Part shown: positions 7,252 to 15,242 of the stretch, piece after piece
Layout: every line of letters starts with the position of its first letter
How positions within the stretch are numbered: the stretch's first letter is position 1
Position numbers and translations under genes: made by a program
DNA from: Acetobacteraceae bacterium
Lineage (GTDB): Bacteria; Pseudomonadota; Alphaproteobacteria; Acetobacterales; Acetobacteraceae
Direction of reading: 5' to 3'
NCBI GenBank assembly: GCA_020848935.1
Contig: JADLHF010000058.1
Coordinates: 1-33,239, forward strand
Length of the DNA stretch: 33,239 nucleotides
Notes under the pieces: generated by a model
Database searches by the model: none
What the model was told of the DNA's origin: nothing
The model's input: only the letters and a program-made list of their open reading frames with translations

Positions 7252-9561
7252 TCATGCCCCTGCCGGCGGCGCCAGCACCAGCCGCGCCTGCATGATGTCG
7301 GCATCGCCCGGCATCCGGCGAACGCTGAACCCCAGCTTGCGCACGAAGCCCAGCATCGGCGCGTTGTCGGCCAGCACCTGCCCCTCCACCTCGCGCACCC
7401 CCTTGCTGCGGCCCCACTCCAGCAACTGCCGCATCAGCGCACCGGCCACGCCGCGACCCTTGGCATCGGCCTGCACCACCACGGCGAACTCCGCCCCGCC
7501 GGTATCCATCTCCCGCACCAGCCGTGCCACCCCCACCGTCTCCCCGTCGCGCACCGCCACGAACGCCATCTCGCGCTCGTAATCCACCTGCGTCAGCCGC
7601 GCGATCTGCTCGGCCGACAGGGCTCGCATCGCGCTGAAGAAGCGATAGCGCACATCCTCCGGCGACAGTCGGCCAAAGAACGCCGCATGGGCCGCGGCAT
7701 CCTCCGGCCGGATCGGCCGGATGACAATATCCTGCCCCCGCGCGTCAAAGTGGCGGACCCACTCGCTGGGGTAGGGCGGAATCGCCAGCCGCGTCGCGCC
7801 ATAGGCGCGCTCTACCATGCGGGCGCCAGTGCTCCGCAGCACCACCCGCGCACCGCCGGCCCGCACCCCGCCGGCATCCAGGCACAGCGGATCGATCTCC
7901 AGCTCCGCAATCCCCGGCTGCTCCACGGCAAGCTGGCTGACCCGCACCAGCAGGTCCGCCACCGCATCCGCCCCCTCCTGCCCGCGCACCCCGGCCCGCG
8001 CCGCCAGCGCACCGGCCAGGGCAAGGTTCAGCGGCGGCAGGTCCACCGCCAGGTCACGACCCGCACCGCCGACACCCAACACCGGCCCGAACAGGGCATC
8101 GTCGCGCAGCATCACCCGCCCCACCGCACCGCCAGCCTCGCCCATCGCAATCCCGTAGGCCGCCAGCAGCGCCCGCGTCGCCGCCGGCGCCAGCTCCCCC
8201 GGCGCCGCACCCGCCAGCGCCCGCGCGGCAGCCGCGGCATCGATGCCCAGATCCGGCACCACGCTGTCCGGCAACTCCCGCGCGGCGGCGCGGATCCGCC
8301 GATGCTGCACCAGGTGCGAGAACCCGCGCACCGCCTCCTCCGGCGTCGCGAACGCCGGCACCCCGGCATCCGCCAGCAGCCGCCGATGCGCCTCCCCGGT
8401 GGAATGCCCCATCGCACAGACCAGCAGCGGCACCTTCATCACCTGCCCGGCCGCCGCCACCGCCTGCATCGCCGCCGCATCCCCGGCGCCCGTCGGCGCG
8501 TGCACCAGCAGCACCCCGCCCACCTCCGGCGCCCCGGCCAGCAGCGCCGCCATTTCGCCCAGCCGCATCGGCGCATCCGCCCCGGCATAGACGATGCTCT
8601 CCCCCCGCGGCCCGAACGCCCCGCGCCGCGCCAGCCCCACCACCTGCCGCGTCGCCTCCGACAGCGCCGCCAGCGCCACCCCGTCGCGCAGTGCCGCATC
8701 GGCCGCCATCCAGGCCGGCCCGATCGCGTTGGTCACGATGGCCAGCCCCTCGCCCCGCGCCGGCCGCGCCCGCGTCAGCGTCTCGGCCGCGGCCAGCATG
8801 TCCGCCAGGCTGGACACCTCCAGCACCCCGCAGCGCCGCAACGCCGCCCCGAACGCGGCACCCGCCATGCCATCGGGATCGGCCAGCCGCATCCCGGCAT
8901 GGATCGCCACCACCGGCCGCAACCGCGCTGCCGCCCGCGCCGCCGAGATGAACCGGCGCGGATGGCGGATCCGCCGGATATCCAGCAGGATCGCCCCGGT
9001 ATCGGCATCGCGCGACAGCCAGTCCAGCACCAGCCCGAAGTCGATATCGGCATTGCCGCCGATCCCCGCGATGGTGGAAAACCCCACCCCGTTCGGCTCC
9101 GCCCAGTCCAGCACCACCCGGCACAGCGCGGCCGACTGCGACACCAGCGCCAGCCGCCCCGCCCGCGGCGGCAGATGCGCCTGCGACAGGTTCAGCCCCA
9201 GCTTCGGCACCACCACGCCGAACGAACCCGGCCCCAGCGCCCGGATGCCCGCCGCCCGCGCCGCCTCGCCCACCCCCTCGGCCATGCACAGCACCACGCA
9301 TGTCCGCGTGCCCATCCCCGCCAGCGCCCGGAACACCGGCCCGATCGGCCCCGCCAGCGCGCAGACCACGCCAAGCTCCGCCGCCTCCGCCAGCCCGCCC
9401 ACCTCCTCCGCCGCCCAAACCCCTCCGGCAAACCCGCCCGCCGAAAGATTGGCCAGCACCGCCCGCCCCACCGCCGACGACGCGCCGATCACCGCCACCG
9501 AACGCGGACGGAACAGGAATTCAGGACGGAACGTGCCGTGTGCCGTGGGCAGGAGGGTCAT
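7252..9561 (-). CDS. acyl-CoA-synthetase-like/GNAT fusion (Pat-like protein acetyltransferase), ATP-grasp degenerate
   Basis: This 769-residue protein has the layout of bacterial Pat/PatZ lysine acetyltransferases: CoA-binding Rossmann domain (RSVAVIGASS near residue 19), succinyl-CoA-ligase-like domains, an ATP-grasp-like segment, and a C-terminal GNAT domain (from about residue 600, with IRPIRPEDA, GGAEFAVVV and the acetyl-CoA loop DAKGRGVAGALM). It is shorter than the roughly 900 residues usual for the family. The ATP-grasp lysine and glycine-rich core are absent: AYGI is followed almost at once by the late motif LFGPVLGVGGAG. The phosphohistidine segment SHTG of active synthetases also seems missing (DPDGMAG instead). 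The GNAT part looks intact, so acetyltransfer is likely and synthetase activity unlikely. AGGA lies eight bases before the ATG. Confidence 0.85.
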   Translation of the reverse strand: MTLLPTAHGTFRPEFLFRPRSVAVIGASSAVGRAVLANLSAGGFAGGVWAAEEVGGLAEAAELGVVCALAGPIGPVFRALAGMGTRTCVVLCMAEGVGEAARAAGIRALGPGSFGVVVPKLGLNLSQAHLPPRAGRLALVSQSAALCRVVLDWAEPNGVGFSTIAGIGGNADIDFGLVLDWLSRDADTGAILLDIRRIRHPRRFISAARAAARLRPVVAIHAGMRLADPDGMAGAAFGAALRRCGVLEVSSLADMLAAAETLTRARPARGEGLAIVTNAIGPAWMAADAALRDGVALAALSEATRQVVGLARRGAFGPRGESIVYAGADAPMRLGEMAALLAGAPEVGGVLLVHAPTGAGDAAAMQAVAAAGQVMKVPLLVCAMGHSTGEAHRRLLADAGVPAFATPEEAVRGFSHLVQHRRIRAAARELPDSVVPDLGIDAAAAARALAGAAPGELAPAATRALLAAYGIAMGEAGGAVGRVMLRDDALFGPVLGVGGAGRDLAVDLPPLNLALAGALAARAGVRGQEGADAVADLLVRVSQLAVEQPGIAELEIDPLCLDAGGVRAGGARVVLRSTGARMVERAYGATRLAIPPYPSEWVRHFDARGQDIVIRPIRPEDAAAHAAFFGRLSPEDVRYRFFSAMRALSAEQIARLTQVDYEREMAFVAVRDGETVGVARLVREMDTGGAEFAVVVQADAKGRGVAGALMRQLLEWGRSKGVREVEGQVLADNAPMLGFVRKLGFSVRRMPGDADIMQARLVLAPPAGA

Positions 9562-9662
9562 GCCGCCATCCTACACCGCCCCGCCAGATCCCGCGCGCCC
9601 GCGCCCGAGGTTTCCACCCGCGCCCCGCCACGCCATGATACCCCGCCAACCCGGAGACGCCG

Positions 9663-10631
9663 ATGACCGACCATTCCCGCTGGGACCCCGAAATGCGCGC
9701 CGCCCGCCAGCGCCTCGACGCCGAAGCCGCCAAATACCCCCCCGTCGCCGCCTGCGAACCCTTCGACGTCGCGCGCGAGGTCACCGAACGCCTCGGCCAG
9801 GTCTTCGGCAGCGGCGGCCCCGCCATGGCGCTCACCGAGGACCAGTGGGTCTACGCCCGCGGCCGCCGCGTCTTCACCCGCTTCCACCACCCCGCCCCCG
9901 GCGAGCGCCGCCCGCTGCTGATCTGGTTCCACGGCGGCGGCTGGGTCTGGAGCAGCGTCGACACCCACGACCGCCTGGTCCGCGAACTCGCCACCGCCAG
10001 CGGCTACGCCGCCCTGAACGTCGATTATTCCCTCTCCCCCGAAGCGAAATTCCCCACCGCCCTGCTGGAATGCGCCGAAGTCGTGCGCGCCGTCGCCGAC
10101 ACCGCCGAGGAATGGAACATCGACGCCAGCCGCATCGTCCTCGGCGGCGACAGCGCCGGCGGCAACCTCGCCATCGCCACCGCCATCGCGCTGCGCGACC
10201 ACGGCGGCCCCGCCCTGGCCGGCATGCACCTGGTCTATCCCGTCGCCGACGCCAATTTCGACACCAACTCCTACCGCGAATTCGCCGAGGGCCACGGCCT
10301 CACCCGCGCCGCCATGCAAACCTACTGGAACCTCTACACCCGCGACCCCGCCGACCGCCTCAATCCGCTGGCCGCCCCGCTGCGCGACCACCTGCGCGCC
10401 CTGCCCCCGGCCCTGGTCCAGCTCGCCGAACTCGACGTGCTGCACAGCGAAGGCAACCTGCTGGCCGGCAAGCTCAACATCGTCGGCAGCCGCGCCGCCG
10501 TCATCACCTACCCCGGCATGCTGCACGGCTTCATGCGCCTCACCGAATCCGTCGCCCAGGCCCGCGAAGCCGTCGCCCACGCGGCCGAATGGCTCAAGGA
10601 AGTCGGGGGAATGCTGCCGCAGGAGGAATGA
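9663..10631 (+). CDS. alpha/beta hydrolase, HSL family (esterase/lipase)
   Basis: The 322-residue enzyme should hydrolyse a short-chain ester in the cytoplasm. The HSL-family oxyanion motif HGGGW is at residues 90-94, the nucleophile elbow GDSAGG gives Ser164, Asp258 lies in ELDVLHSEG, and His288 in MLHGFM completes the triad. There is no signal peptide. The ATG at 9663 follows GGAG with eight bases between. It is divergent from the GNAT fusion (101 bases apart, room for promoters on both strands) and convergent with the restriction gene, with seven bases between stops. Codon use is the strongly GC-rich pattern of the chromosome, unlike the neighbouring restriction-modification pair. Confidence 0.93.
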   Translation: MTDHSRWDPEMRAARQRLDAEAAKYPPVAACEPFDVAREVTERLGQVFGSGGPAMALTEDQWVYARGRRVFTRFHHPAPGERRPLLIWFHGGGWVWSSVDTHDRLVRELATASGYAALNVDYSLSPEAKFPTALLECAEVVRAVADTAEEWNIDASRIVLGGDSAGGNLAIATAIALRDHGGPALAGMHLVYPVADANFDTNSYREFAEGHGLTRAAMQTYWNLYTRDPADRLNPLAAPLRDHLRALPPALVQLAELDVLHSEGNLLAGKLNIVGSRAAVITYPGMLHGFMRLTESVAQAREAVAHAAEWLKEVGGMLPQEE

Positions 10632-10638
10632 CGCCGTA

Positions 10639-11445
10639 CTATCCGGCGAGCGGCGGTTCCCTGTCCTCTTCAGCCAGGATCTCGCTCAGCGCCGCCTCTC
10701 GCTCATGGAAGGTCACAATGCTGTCGGGCATGCCGATCAGCAGAAGCGGACAAGGATTGCCGACGCCACGCTGCACCCGATCCTCCAGCTTGCGCCAATG
10801 CGTCGTCGCCTCGCCGAACTTGTCGCTGACGAACTGATCGACAAACGCATCGCGAAACGTCATCGGCTCCCGCATGCGCGTGTGGCGCCGGGTGATGGCC
10901 TCGCGCTGTCGCCTTGTCGGCTCGTAGCCCCAAGCCCTCGCGCCCTCGAAATCCTCGATTTGTCGCTCGTCAATGAACCGGCGCACCAATTCACGCATAT
11001 TGTCGTGCAACGACCGCCCCCGCGTAACGATGACACCAACAGATATTGCGCCATCGGCATGCAGCCGTTTGAAATTCTCCAGATCCCGATCAAAGAACGG
11101 ATCCTTGTTGTTCCACTCGATTTCCAGCGCAATACGCCCGGCACGCTCGAATGACCGGACATGGTCAACCTCATGCGATTGGCTCTCGCGTGGGATATCG
11201 TTGATCCGCTTCTCCACAACAAACTTCGTCTTGGCCCAGCCAGCCGCGGCAAGCGCCCGACGGAGGCGCTGGGTGCCTTTCGCCTCGCCACCGCCACCGG
11301 CGACAATTTCCTCAATGGGAATCGTGGCGTTGAGCAGGGCGGCCTCCAGTTCCCCGACCGCCTCGGGGAAATCAACCTCCAGGATCGCGCGCGCGTGCGA
11401 CACGAACTCGACCTGGAAGCCCTTGCCCTGCAGCGCGTCAAACAC
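10639..11445 (-). CDS. type II restriction endonuclease, BglII-like
   Basis: The 268-residue protein resembles the BglII endonuclease family (PF09195), PD-(D/E)XK nucleases that cut short palindromes. The candidate active site is Asp94 (HEVDH), then Glu108 and Glu110 in LEIEWNNKD, where BglII itself has Asp-Glu-x-Gln; so the third residue here is Glu rather than Gln. The start is GTG at 11445, eight bases after the methylase stop. An in-frame TGA just upstream rules out a longer version, and there is no clear ribosome site, which suggests translation depends on the methylase. Base composition is visibly less GC-rich than flanking genes, a sign of transfer. Family assignment is from recalled motifs; specificity is unknown. 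Confidence 0.82.
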   Translation of the reverse strand: MFDALQGKGFQVEFVSHARAILEVDFPEAVGELEAALLNATIPIEEIVAGGGGEAKGTQRLRRALAAAGWAKTKFVVEKRINDIPRESQSHEVDHVRSFERAGRIALEIEWNNKDPFFDRDLENFKRLHADGAISVGVIVTRGRSLHDNMRELVRRFIDERQIEDFEGARAWGYEPTRRQREAITRRHTRMREPMTFRDAFVDQFVSDKFGEATTHWRKLEDRVQRGVGNPCPLLLIGMPDSIVTFHEREAALSEILAEEDREPPLAG

Positions 11446-11453
11446 CGCGTGCG

Positions 11454-12113
11454 CTATTTGGCAATTAGTTCGTCAACAAACTCGCTCGTCGCAGAATTGT
11501 AGGAATAGGTCGGCCAACTCGGTTCGTACCCGGCGGCCGCCTCGTTGCCCCACACCGTCCAATCCGTGCGTATGCCCCGCGCGAAAAGTTCCAGTCGCGG
11601 CCCGGGTGAGCAGGCCTCGATAATCGGGTAGATCTCGTCCGGCTTGCGGCTGTGTTCGCGCTTCCGGCTGGCGACAAGGTTCACCTGGCTGCGCCCGGGG
11701 GCGAGGGTACGGGCATTCTTTCCGCGCACACCGAACAGAATCAACTCGGTAACATTACGAAAATAGAATCCCACCCCTCTCCCATCCGACCCGCGATCCT
11801 TGCGGATCTTATGCCAGACGATATTCGACTTGTAGGCGAAGCCCCATGCCGCCATCACGGCCAGCCCTTCGGGCAGCAATGCATTGGGCACCCAGAGATA
11901 GAGGTGCGACACCGGGGCCGCCACCTCGGAAACCGGCAGACTCTTGATGTCATCCAGCGTCATCGTACCGTAGCGCGACAAGCGCCGATGCTCTGGCGCC
12001 ACTTTGCCCGTGCGGTTCTGGAACTGCCAAGGTGGATCGGCGAGGATCGTGCCGAACGAATGCCCTCCCGCACAGGCACGCAAATCCTCCGCAACCGTCC
12101 GTGCCATCACCAT
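11454..12113 (-). CDS. MT-A70 family adenine-N6 DNA methyltransferase
   Basis: The 219-residue enzyme should methylate adenine in the site cut by the adjacent nuclease, protecting host DNA. The catalytic DPPW is at residues 26-29, early in the protein as in the MT-A70/MunI class, preceded by GTILA and followed by LYLWVPNALL and, near the C-terminus, FARG. Two ATGs six bases apart (12113 and 12107) are both possible; GGAG lies 3 bases before the first and 9 before the second. The open frame reaches upstream to 12335 but that part is antisense to the dioxygenase gene. The methylase is first in the two-gene unit, so it would be made before the nuclease. No C-protein regulator gene is seen. Confidence 0.88.
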   Translation of the reverse strand: MVMARTVAEDLRACAGGHSFGTILADPPWQFQNRTGKVAPEHRRLSRYGTMTLDDIKSLPVSEVAAPVSHLYLWVPNALLPEGLAVMAAWGFAYKSNIVWHKIRKDRGSDGRGVGFYFRNVTELILFGVRGKNARTLAPGRSQVNLVASRKREHSRKPDEIYPIIEACSPGPRLELFARGIRTDWTVWGNEAAAGYEPSWPTYSYNSATSEFVDELIAK

Positions 12114-12193
12114 CTTCTCCGCTGAGTCCTTTCGCACCTTACTACAGGATGGATTCGCGGAAGAGACCGGAATGTCACCGCCCGCCACTCCCC

Positions 12194-13075
12194 CTAAACC
12201 GGCCGCTCCCCCACCACCGTCACCCGGTTCCCGCTGCGCGTATGCGGCCAGTAGTCCCACATCGCCCGATGCTGGGTGCAGCGATTGTCCCAGAACGCCA
12301 CCGCCCGCTCGCTCCAGCGGAACCGGCACTGCCACAGCGGGCTTTCCATGTGCTCGTACAGGTACCGCAGCACCGCCTCGCTCTCGTCGCCGGGAATCCC
12401 CAGGATGCGCCGCGTGAACCCGCGATTGACGTAAAGTGCGCGCCGCCCGGTCACCGGATGCGTCCGCACCACCGGGTGCTCCGCCTTCGGATACACCGGC
12501 CGGTCCGCCACGCCGAGATTGGCATAGGTGCCGCGATACACCTGCTCGCCGTCATGCACCGCCACCAGCCCGTCCAGATACGCCTTCATCCGCTCCGACA
12601 GCGCCTCGTAGGCCGCGTACATATTGGCAAACAGCGTATCCCCGCCATGCGGCGGGCACTGCTTGATGTACAGGATCGAGCCCATCGGCGGCAGCTCGTC
12701 GCAGGAGACATCGCTGTGCCAGCCTTCGCCGTTGGCGCGCGGGCTGTCCCGGTCGGCATGGATCTTCATCAGCGCCGGCATGCCCGGCTCATGCGGCGCG
12801 GCGGGGTGGATATGCAACTCCCCGAACCGCCGCCCGAAGCCCAGATGCTGCTCCGGCGTCAGGTCCTGGTCGCGGAAGAAGATCACCAGGTTCTCCGCCA
12901 GCGCCCGGTGGATCTCGTCGAACTGCCGGTTGCCCAGCGGCTGCGACAGATCCACCCCGCCGATCTCCGCCCCGATGATCGGCGTCAGCTTCGCCACCGT
13001 GATCGTCTCGTACGGCGCCGACTCGCCGGCGTCATGGCGATACCGCGGCCCCTGGTTCCCACGCAGCGTGTTCAT
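12194..13075 (-). CDS. TauD/TfdA family Fe(II)/2-oxoglutarate dioxygenase
   Basis: The 293-residue enzyme should hydroxylate a small substrate using 2-oxoglutarate and oxygen. The iron ligands are His120 and Asp122 in GWHSD and His269 in CTQHRAMWDY, and Arg284 (NRVTV) is positioned to bind 2-oxoglutarate. The start at 13075 (MNTLRGNQGP) has GGAGGA eight bases upstream. It follows the PPOX-class gene by 34 bases on the same strand and probably shares its transcript. Taurine, sulfonates, 2,4-D-like acids or other substrates are all possible; nothing nearby (no tauABC) supports taurine specifically. Confidence 0.92.
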   Translation of the reverse strand: MNTLRGNQGPRYRHDAGESAPYETITVAKLTPIIGAEIGGVDLSQPLGNRQFDEIHRALAENLVIFFRDQDLTPEQHLGFGRRFGELHIHPAAPHEPGMPALMKIHADRDSPRANGEGWHSDVSCDELPPMGSILYIKQCPPHGGDTLFANMYAAYEALSERMKAYLDGLVAVHDGEQVYRGTYANLGVADRPVYPKAEHPVVRTHPVTGRRALYVNRGFTRRILGIPGDESEAVLRYLYEHMESPLWQCRFRWSERAVAFWDNRCTQHRAMWDYWPHTRSGNRVTVVGERPV

Positions 13076-13109
13076 GGTTGGGCTCCTCCAAAGCTTCATC
13101 GAAACGCCA

Positions 13110-13535
13110 TCACGGCTCCGGCGCAAGATCGCCCCAGCTTGTCGCCCGCGCAATACGCAGCGCAATCACCGGCAGCGCCCCCAGCGCCATCGCCCGGTAC
13201 TGCACATACCGCGCCCGCAGCAGCGCCTGCGCGGCATCGTGCTCATCCCCGTCGGCCAGAATCTCGGCCCGCCCATGCAGCATCACCCAGCCCAGCCGCG
13301 CCCAGTCCTCGTCATACCGGTCCGCCACCAGGCAGCACGCCGGATTGACCGCCAGATTGGCCAGCCGCCGCAACCTCCGCCCCGATTTCGGCTTTTCATC
13401 GACGGTGACATACGCGCTGTCCCCCGCCAGCGCGAAGCACACCGGCACCACATGCGGCACCCCCGCGCCATCCGCGGTCGCCAGATGCGCCACCCGCCGG
13501 GACAACAGGAACGCCCGCGCCGCCGCACTCAGCAT
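13110..13535 (-). CDS. PPOX-class flavin/F420-dependent protein (Rv0121/TIGR03668-like)
   Basis: The 141-residue protein has the split-barrel pattern of the pyridoxamine-phosphate-oxidase superfamily. It has an N-terminal helix, the strand segment VAHLATADGAGVPHVVPVCF, then VDEKPKSGRRLRRLANLAVNP and RYDEDWARLGWV. These segments match what I recall of the TIGR03668 (Rv0121) group, annotated as probable F420-dependent; FMN use cannot be excluded. The start at 13535 has an AAGGGG site. It is divergent from the luciferase-like gene, 63 bases apart, and lies upstream of the TauD-type gene. No reaction is known. Confidence 0.82.
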   Translation of the reverse strand: MLSAAARAFLLSRRVAHLATADGAGVPHVVPVCFALAGDSAYVTVDEKPKSGRRLRRLANLAVNPACCLVADRYDEDWARLGWVMLHGRAEILADGDEHDAAQALLRARYVQYRAMALGALPVIALRIARATSWGDLAPEP

Positions 13536-13598
13536 CCCCGCCCCTTCGCTCCCGCCGCGCCAGCCTGTATCATGCCGCCAACAACCGGAGGAATTCCC

Positions 13599-14447
13599 AT
13601 GGATTTCGGCGCATCGATGTTCTTCACCGACTACTCGATGACCCCCGCCGCCCTCGGCCGGGCGCTGGAGGAACGCGGCTTCGAATCCGTCTGGGCGCCC
13701 GAACACTCCCACATCCCCACCTCCCGCCGCTCGCCCTGGCCGGGCGGGGCCGAGCTGCCGAAACAGTACTACGACTGCATGGACCCCTTCGTCACCCTCA
13801 CCGCCGCCGCCGCCGCCACCACCACCCTGAAAATCGGCACCGGCGTCTGCCTGGTCAACCAGCGCGACCCCATCCAGACCGCCAAGCTCGTCGCCTCCAT
13901 CGACCAGGTCTCCGCCGGCCGCTTCCTCTTCGGCATCGGCATCGGCTGGAACGCCGAGGAGATGGAGAACCACGGCACCGTCTTCGCCACCCGCGCCAAG
14001 CTGGTGCGTGAGCGCATCGAGGCCATGAAAACCATCTGGACCAAGTCCAAGGCCGAATACCATGGCGAATTCGTCAACTTCGACGAAATGATGGCCTGGC
14101 CCAAACCCGTCACCAAACCCCACCCCCCCGTCATCGTCGGCGGCGCCTTCCCCCAGGGTGCGCGCCGCGCCCTGCGCTACGGCAACGGCTGGATCCCCAT
14201 CGCCGGCCGCGCGCCCATCGCCGACGCGCTGATGGCCTTCAAGCAGATGGCCGCCGAGGCCGGGCGCACCCTCGCCGAAGTGCCGGTCTCCACCTTCGGC
14301 GCCGCCGAGGACCTCGACGAAATCCGCCGCAACCGCGACCTCGGCGTCACCCGCATGGTCGTCACCCTGCCCTCGGAAAAGCAAGACACCATCCTGCCGG
14401 TGCTGGACCGCTGGGCCGATCTCATCCGCAAGACCAAGGCGGGCTGA
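13599..14447 (+). CDS. LLM class (luciferase-like) flavin/F420-dependent oxidoreductase
   Basis: The 282-residue TIM-barrel protein belongs to the luciferase-like monooxygenase superfamily and looks like the TIGR03619 F420-dependent group. Features are GFESVWAPEHSHIP near the N-terminus, TLKIGTGVCLVNQRDP, SAGRFLFGIGIGWN, and the C-terminal GVTRMVVTLPS. It would transfer hydride between F420H2 or a reduced flavin and an unknown substrate. The start at 13599 has a strong GGAGGA site six bases upstream (13588-13593). It faces the PPOX-class gene divergently, and a 3'-end hairpin repeat follows 31 bases after the stop. No F420 biosynthesis genes are in the window. Confidence 0.92.
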   Translation: MDFGASMFFTDYSMTPAALGRALEERGFESVWAPEHSHIPTSRRSPWPGGAELPKQYYDCMDPFVTLTAAAAATTTLKIGTGVCLVNQRDPIQTAKLVASIDQVSAGRFLFGIGIGWNAEEMENHGTVFATRAKLVRERIEAMKTIWTKSKAEYHGEFVNFDEMMAWPKPVTKPHPPVIVGGAFPQGARRALRYGNGWIPIAGRAPIADALMAFKQMAAEAGRTLAEVPVSTFGAAEDLDEIRRNRDLGVTRMVVTLPSEKQDTILPVLDRWADLIRKTKAG

Positions 14448-14477
14448 TACCGCGGGGCGTGCAGAAAGGAGAAGACT

Positions 14478-14515
14478 CTTCTTTTTGTGAACAAAAAGAA
14501 GCAAAAAAACTTCAT
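14478..14515 (+). repeat. 3'-end hairpin repeat, copy R3
   Basis: Two perfect 11-base arms, CTTCTTTTTGT and ACAAAAAGAAG, around GA form a hairpin at 14478-14501, followed by CAAAAAAACTTCATTC. It lies 31 bases after the luciferase-like gene stop and in the same orientation as that gene. Compared with R1/R4 the outer pair is C-G instead of G-C; compared with R2 the inner pair is G-C instead of C-G. Confidence 0.85.
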
Positions 14516-14618
14516 TCGCTTGTTGCCTCGGGAGGAGGGCGGGCTCCCGGGGCAGCCCCCCCAGCGGCGAAATTTTTCCGCTTGGCGCGGGTCCGACGGT
14601 TAGATATCATCCCGACAA

Positions 14619-15242
14619 ATGTCAGTCACCCACCCCGACCTGGCCGAACACGTCGCCCGCCTGCGCGTCGCCGCGGCCGGGGATGACGCGCCCTGCTGGC
14701 TGCCCGACTCCCTGCACGCCCTCATCATGGCCTGCCTCGCCCGCCTGTTCGCCCGCCTGGAAAACCTCATCCAGCTCTGGCAGTCCGGCCAAATCCCCCC
14801 GCCCGCCCCCCGCAATGCCCGCCGCCAAGCCGCGCCCTCCCACGACGCGCCCTCCCACGACGCGCCCGCCACTCGCCCGCCTACCGATCGCGCCCCCACC
14901 ACGCGCGCCCCCACCAAACATGCACCGCGATCGCGCCCGCGCGCCCGATCCATCCGTCCCGCCAGCCCCGCCGCCCTTCCGCGCGTCGGCACCTGCCCGC
15001 GCGGCCGGCATCCCGCAGTGCTCGCACCCATCCCAACCGCCGCGCCCCCCCGCCACGCCCGCGCACCACCCCACCCGATTTCCGCCGCTTATCGGCGAGC
15101 GTCCAATCATGCCATTTTAGTTACGATATCGTATCTAATAACCGCCACCCGCTTGCATATCCCCCACGCCACCGCGAGATTGCTGCACCTCTTGCGATGG
15201 AATGGAGACGCGAAATGCCAGGGCTGTGGTTCGAGGAACTGA
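14619..15242 (+). CDS. Pro/Arg/Ala-rich small protein of unknown function
   Basis: The frame codes for up to 207 residues. The N-terminal 65 residues look like a folded helical unit: LPDSLHALIMACLARL and FARLENLIQLWQSGQIPPP. The rest is low complexity (Pro, Arg, Ala, Thr), including a 15-base duplication at 14832-14861 that encodes PSHDA twice, and later HAILVTIS. I recall similar LHALI...RLE...LWQ proteins with Pro/Arg tails ending near VTIS in Acetobacteraceae; this is memory, not a search. The natural end may be near residue 177; the annotated frame continues to 15242 and overlaps the MaoC gene by 28 bases, and the palindrome at 15118-15137 lies inside it. No clear ribosome site precedes the ATG at 14619. 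It could be non-coding or decayed. Confidence 0.5.
   Translation: MSVTHPDLAEHVARLRVAAAGDDAPCWLPDSLHALIMACLARLFARLENLIQLWQSGQIPPPAPRNARRQAAPSHDAPSHDAPATRPPTDRAPTTRAPTKHAPRSRPRARSIRPASPAALPRVGTCPRGRHPAVLAPIPTAAPPRHARAPPHPISAAYRRASNHAILVTISYLITATRLHIPHATARLLHLLRWNGDAKCQGCGSRN
15118..15137. promoter_or_regulatory. palindromic operator candidate upstream of the MaoC operon
   Basis: A 20-base near-perfect inverted repeat (one mismatched pair) is centred on the perfect 12-mer TACGATATCGTA. It sits 78 bases before the MaoC start in a locally AT-rich patch, a typical setting for a TetR-, GntR- or MarR-type repressor site. No regulator gene is adjacent. Confidence 0.4.

Noticed and set aside
7687-9666. 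Long plus-strand frame opposite the GNAT fusion
   Set aside because: Arg/Pro/His-rich translation typical of shadow frames; the minus-strand protein has recognisable domains.
14832-14861. Two direct repeats as a CRISPR-like array
   Set aside because: Only two 15-base units in direct tandem with no spacers, inside a Pro-rich coding tail.
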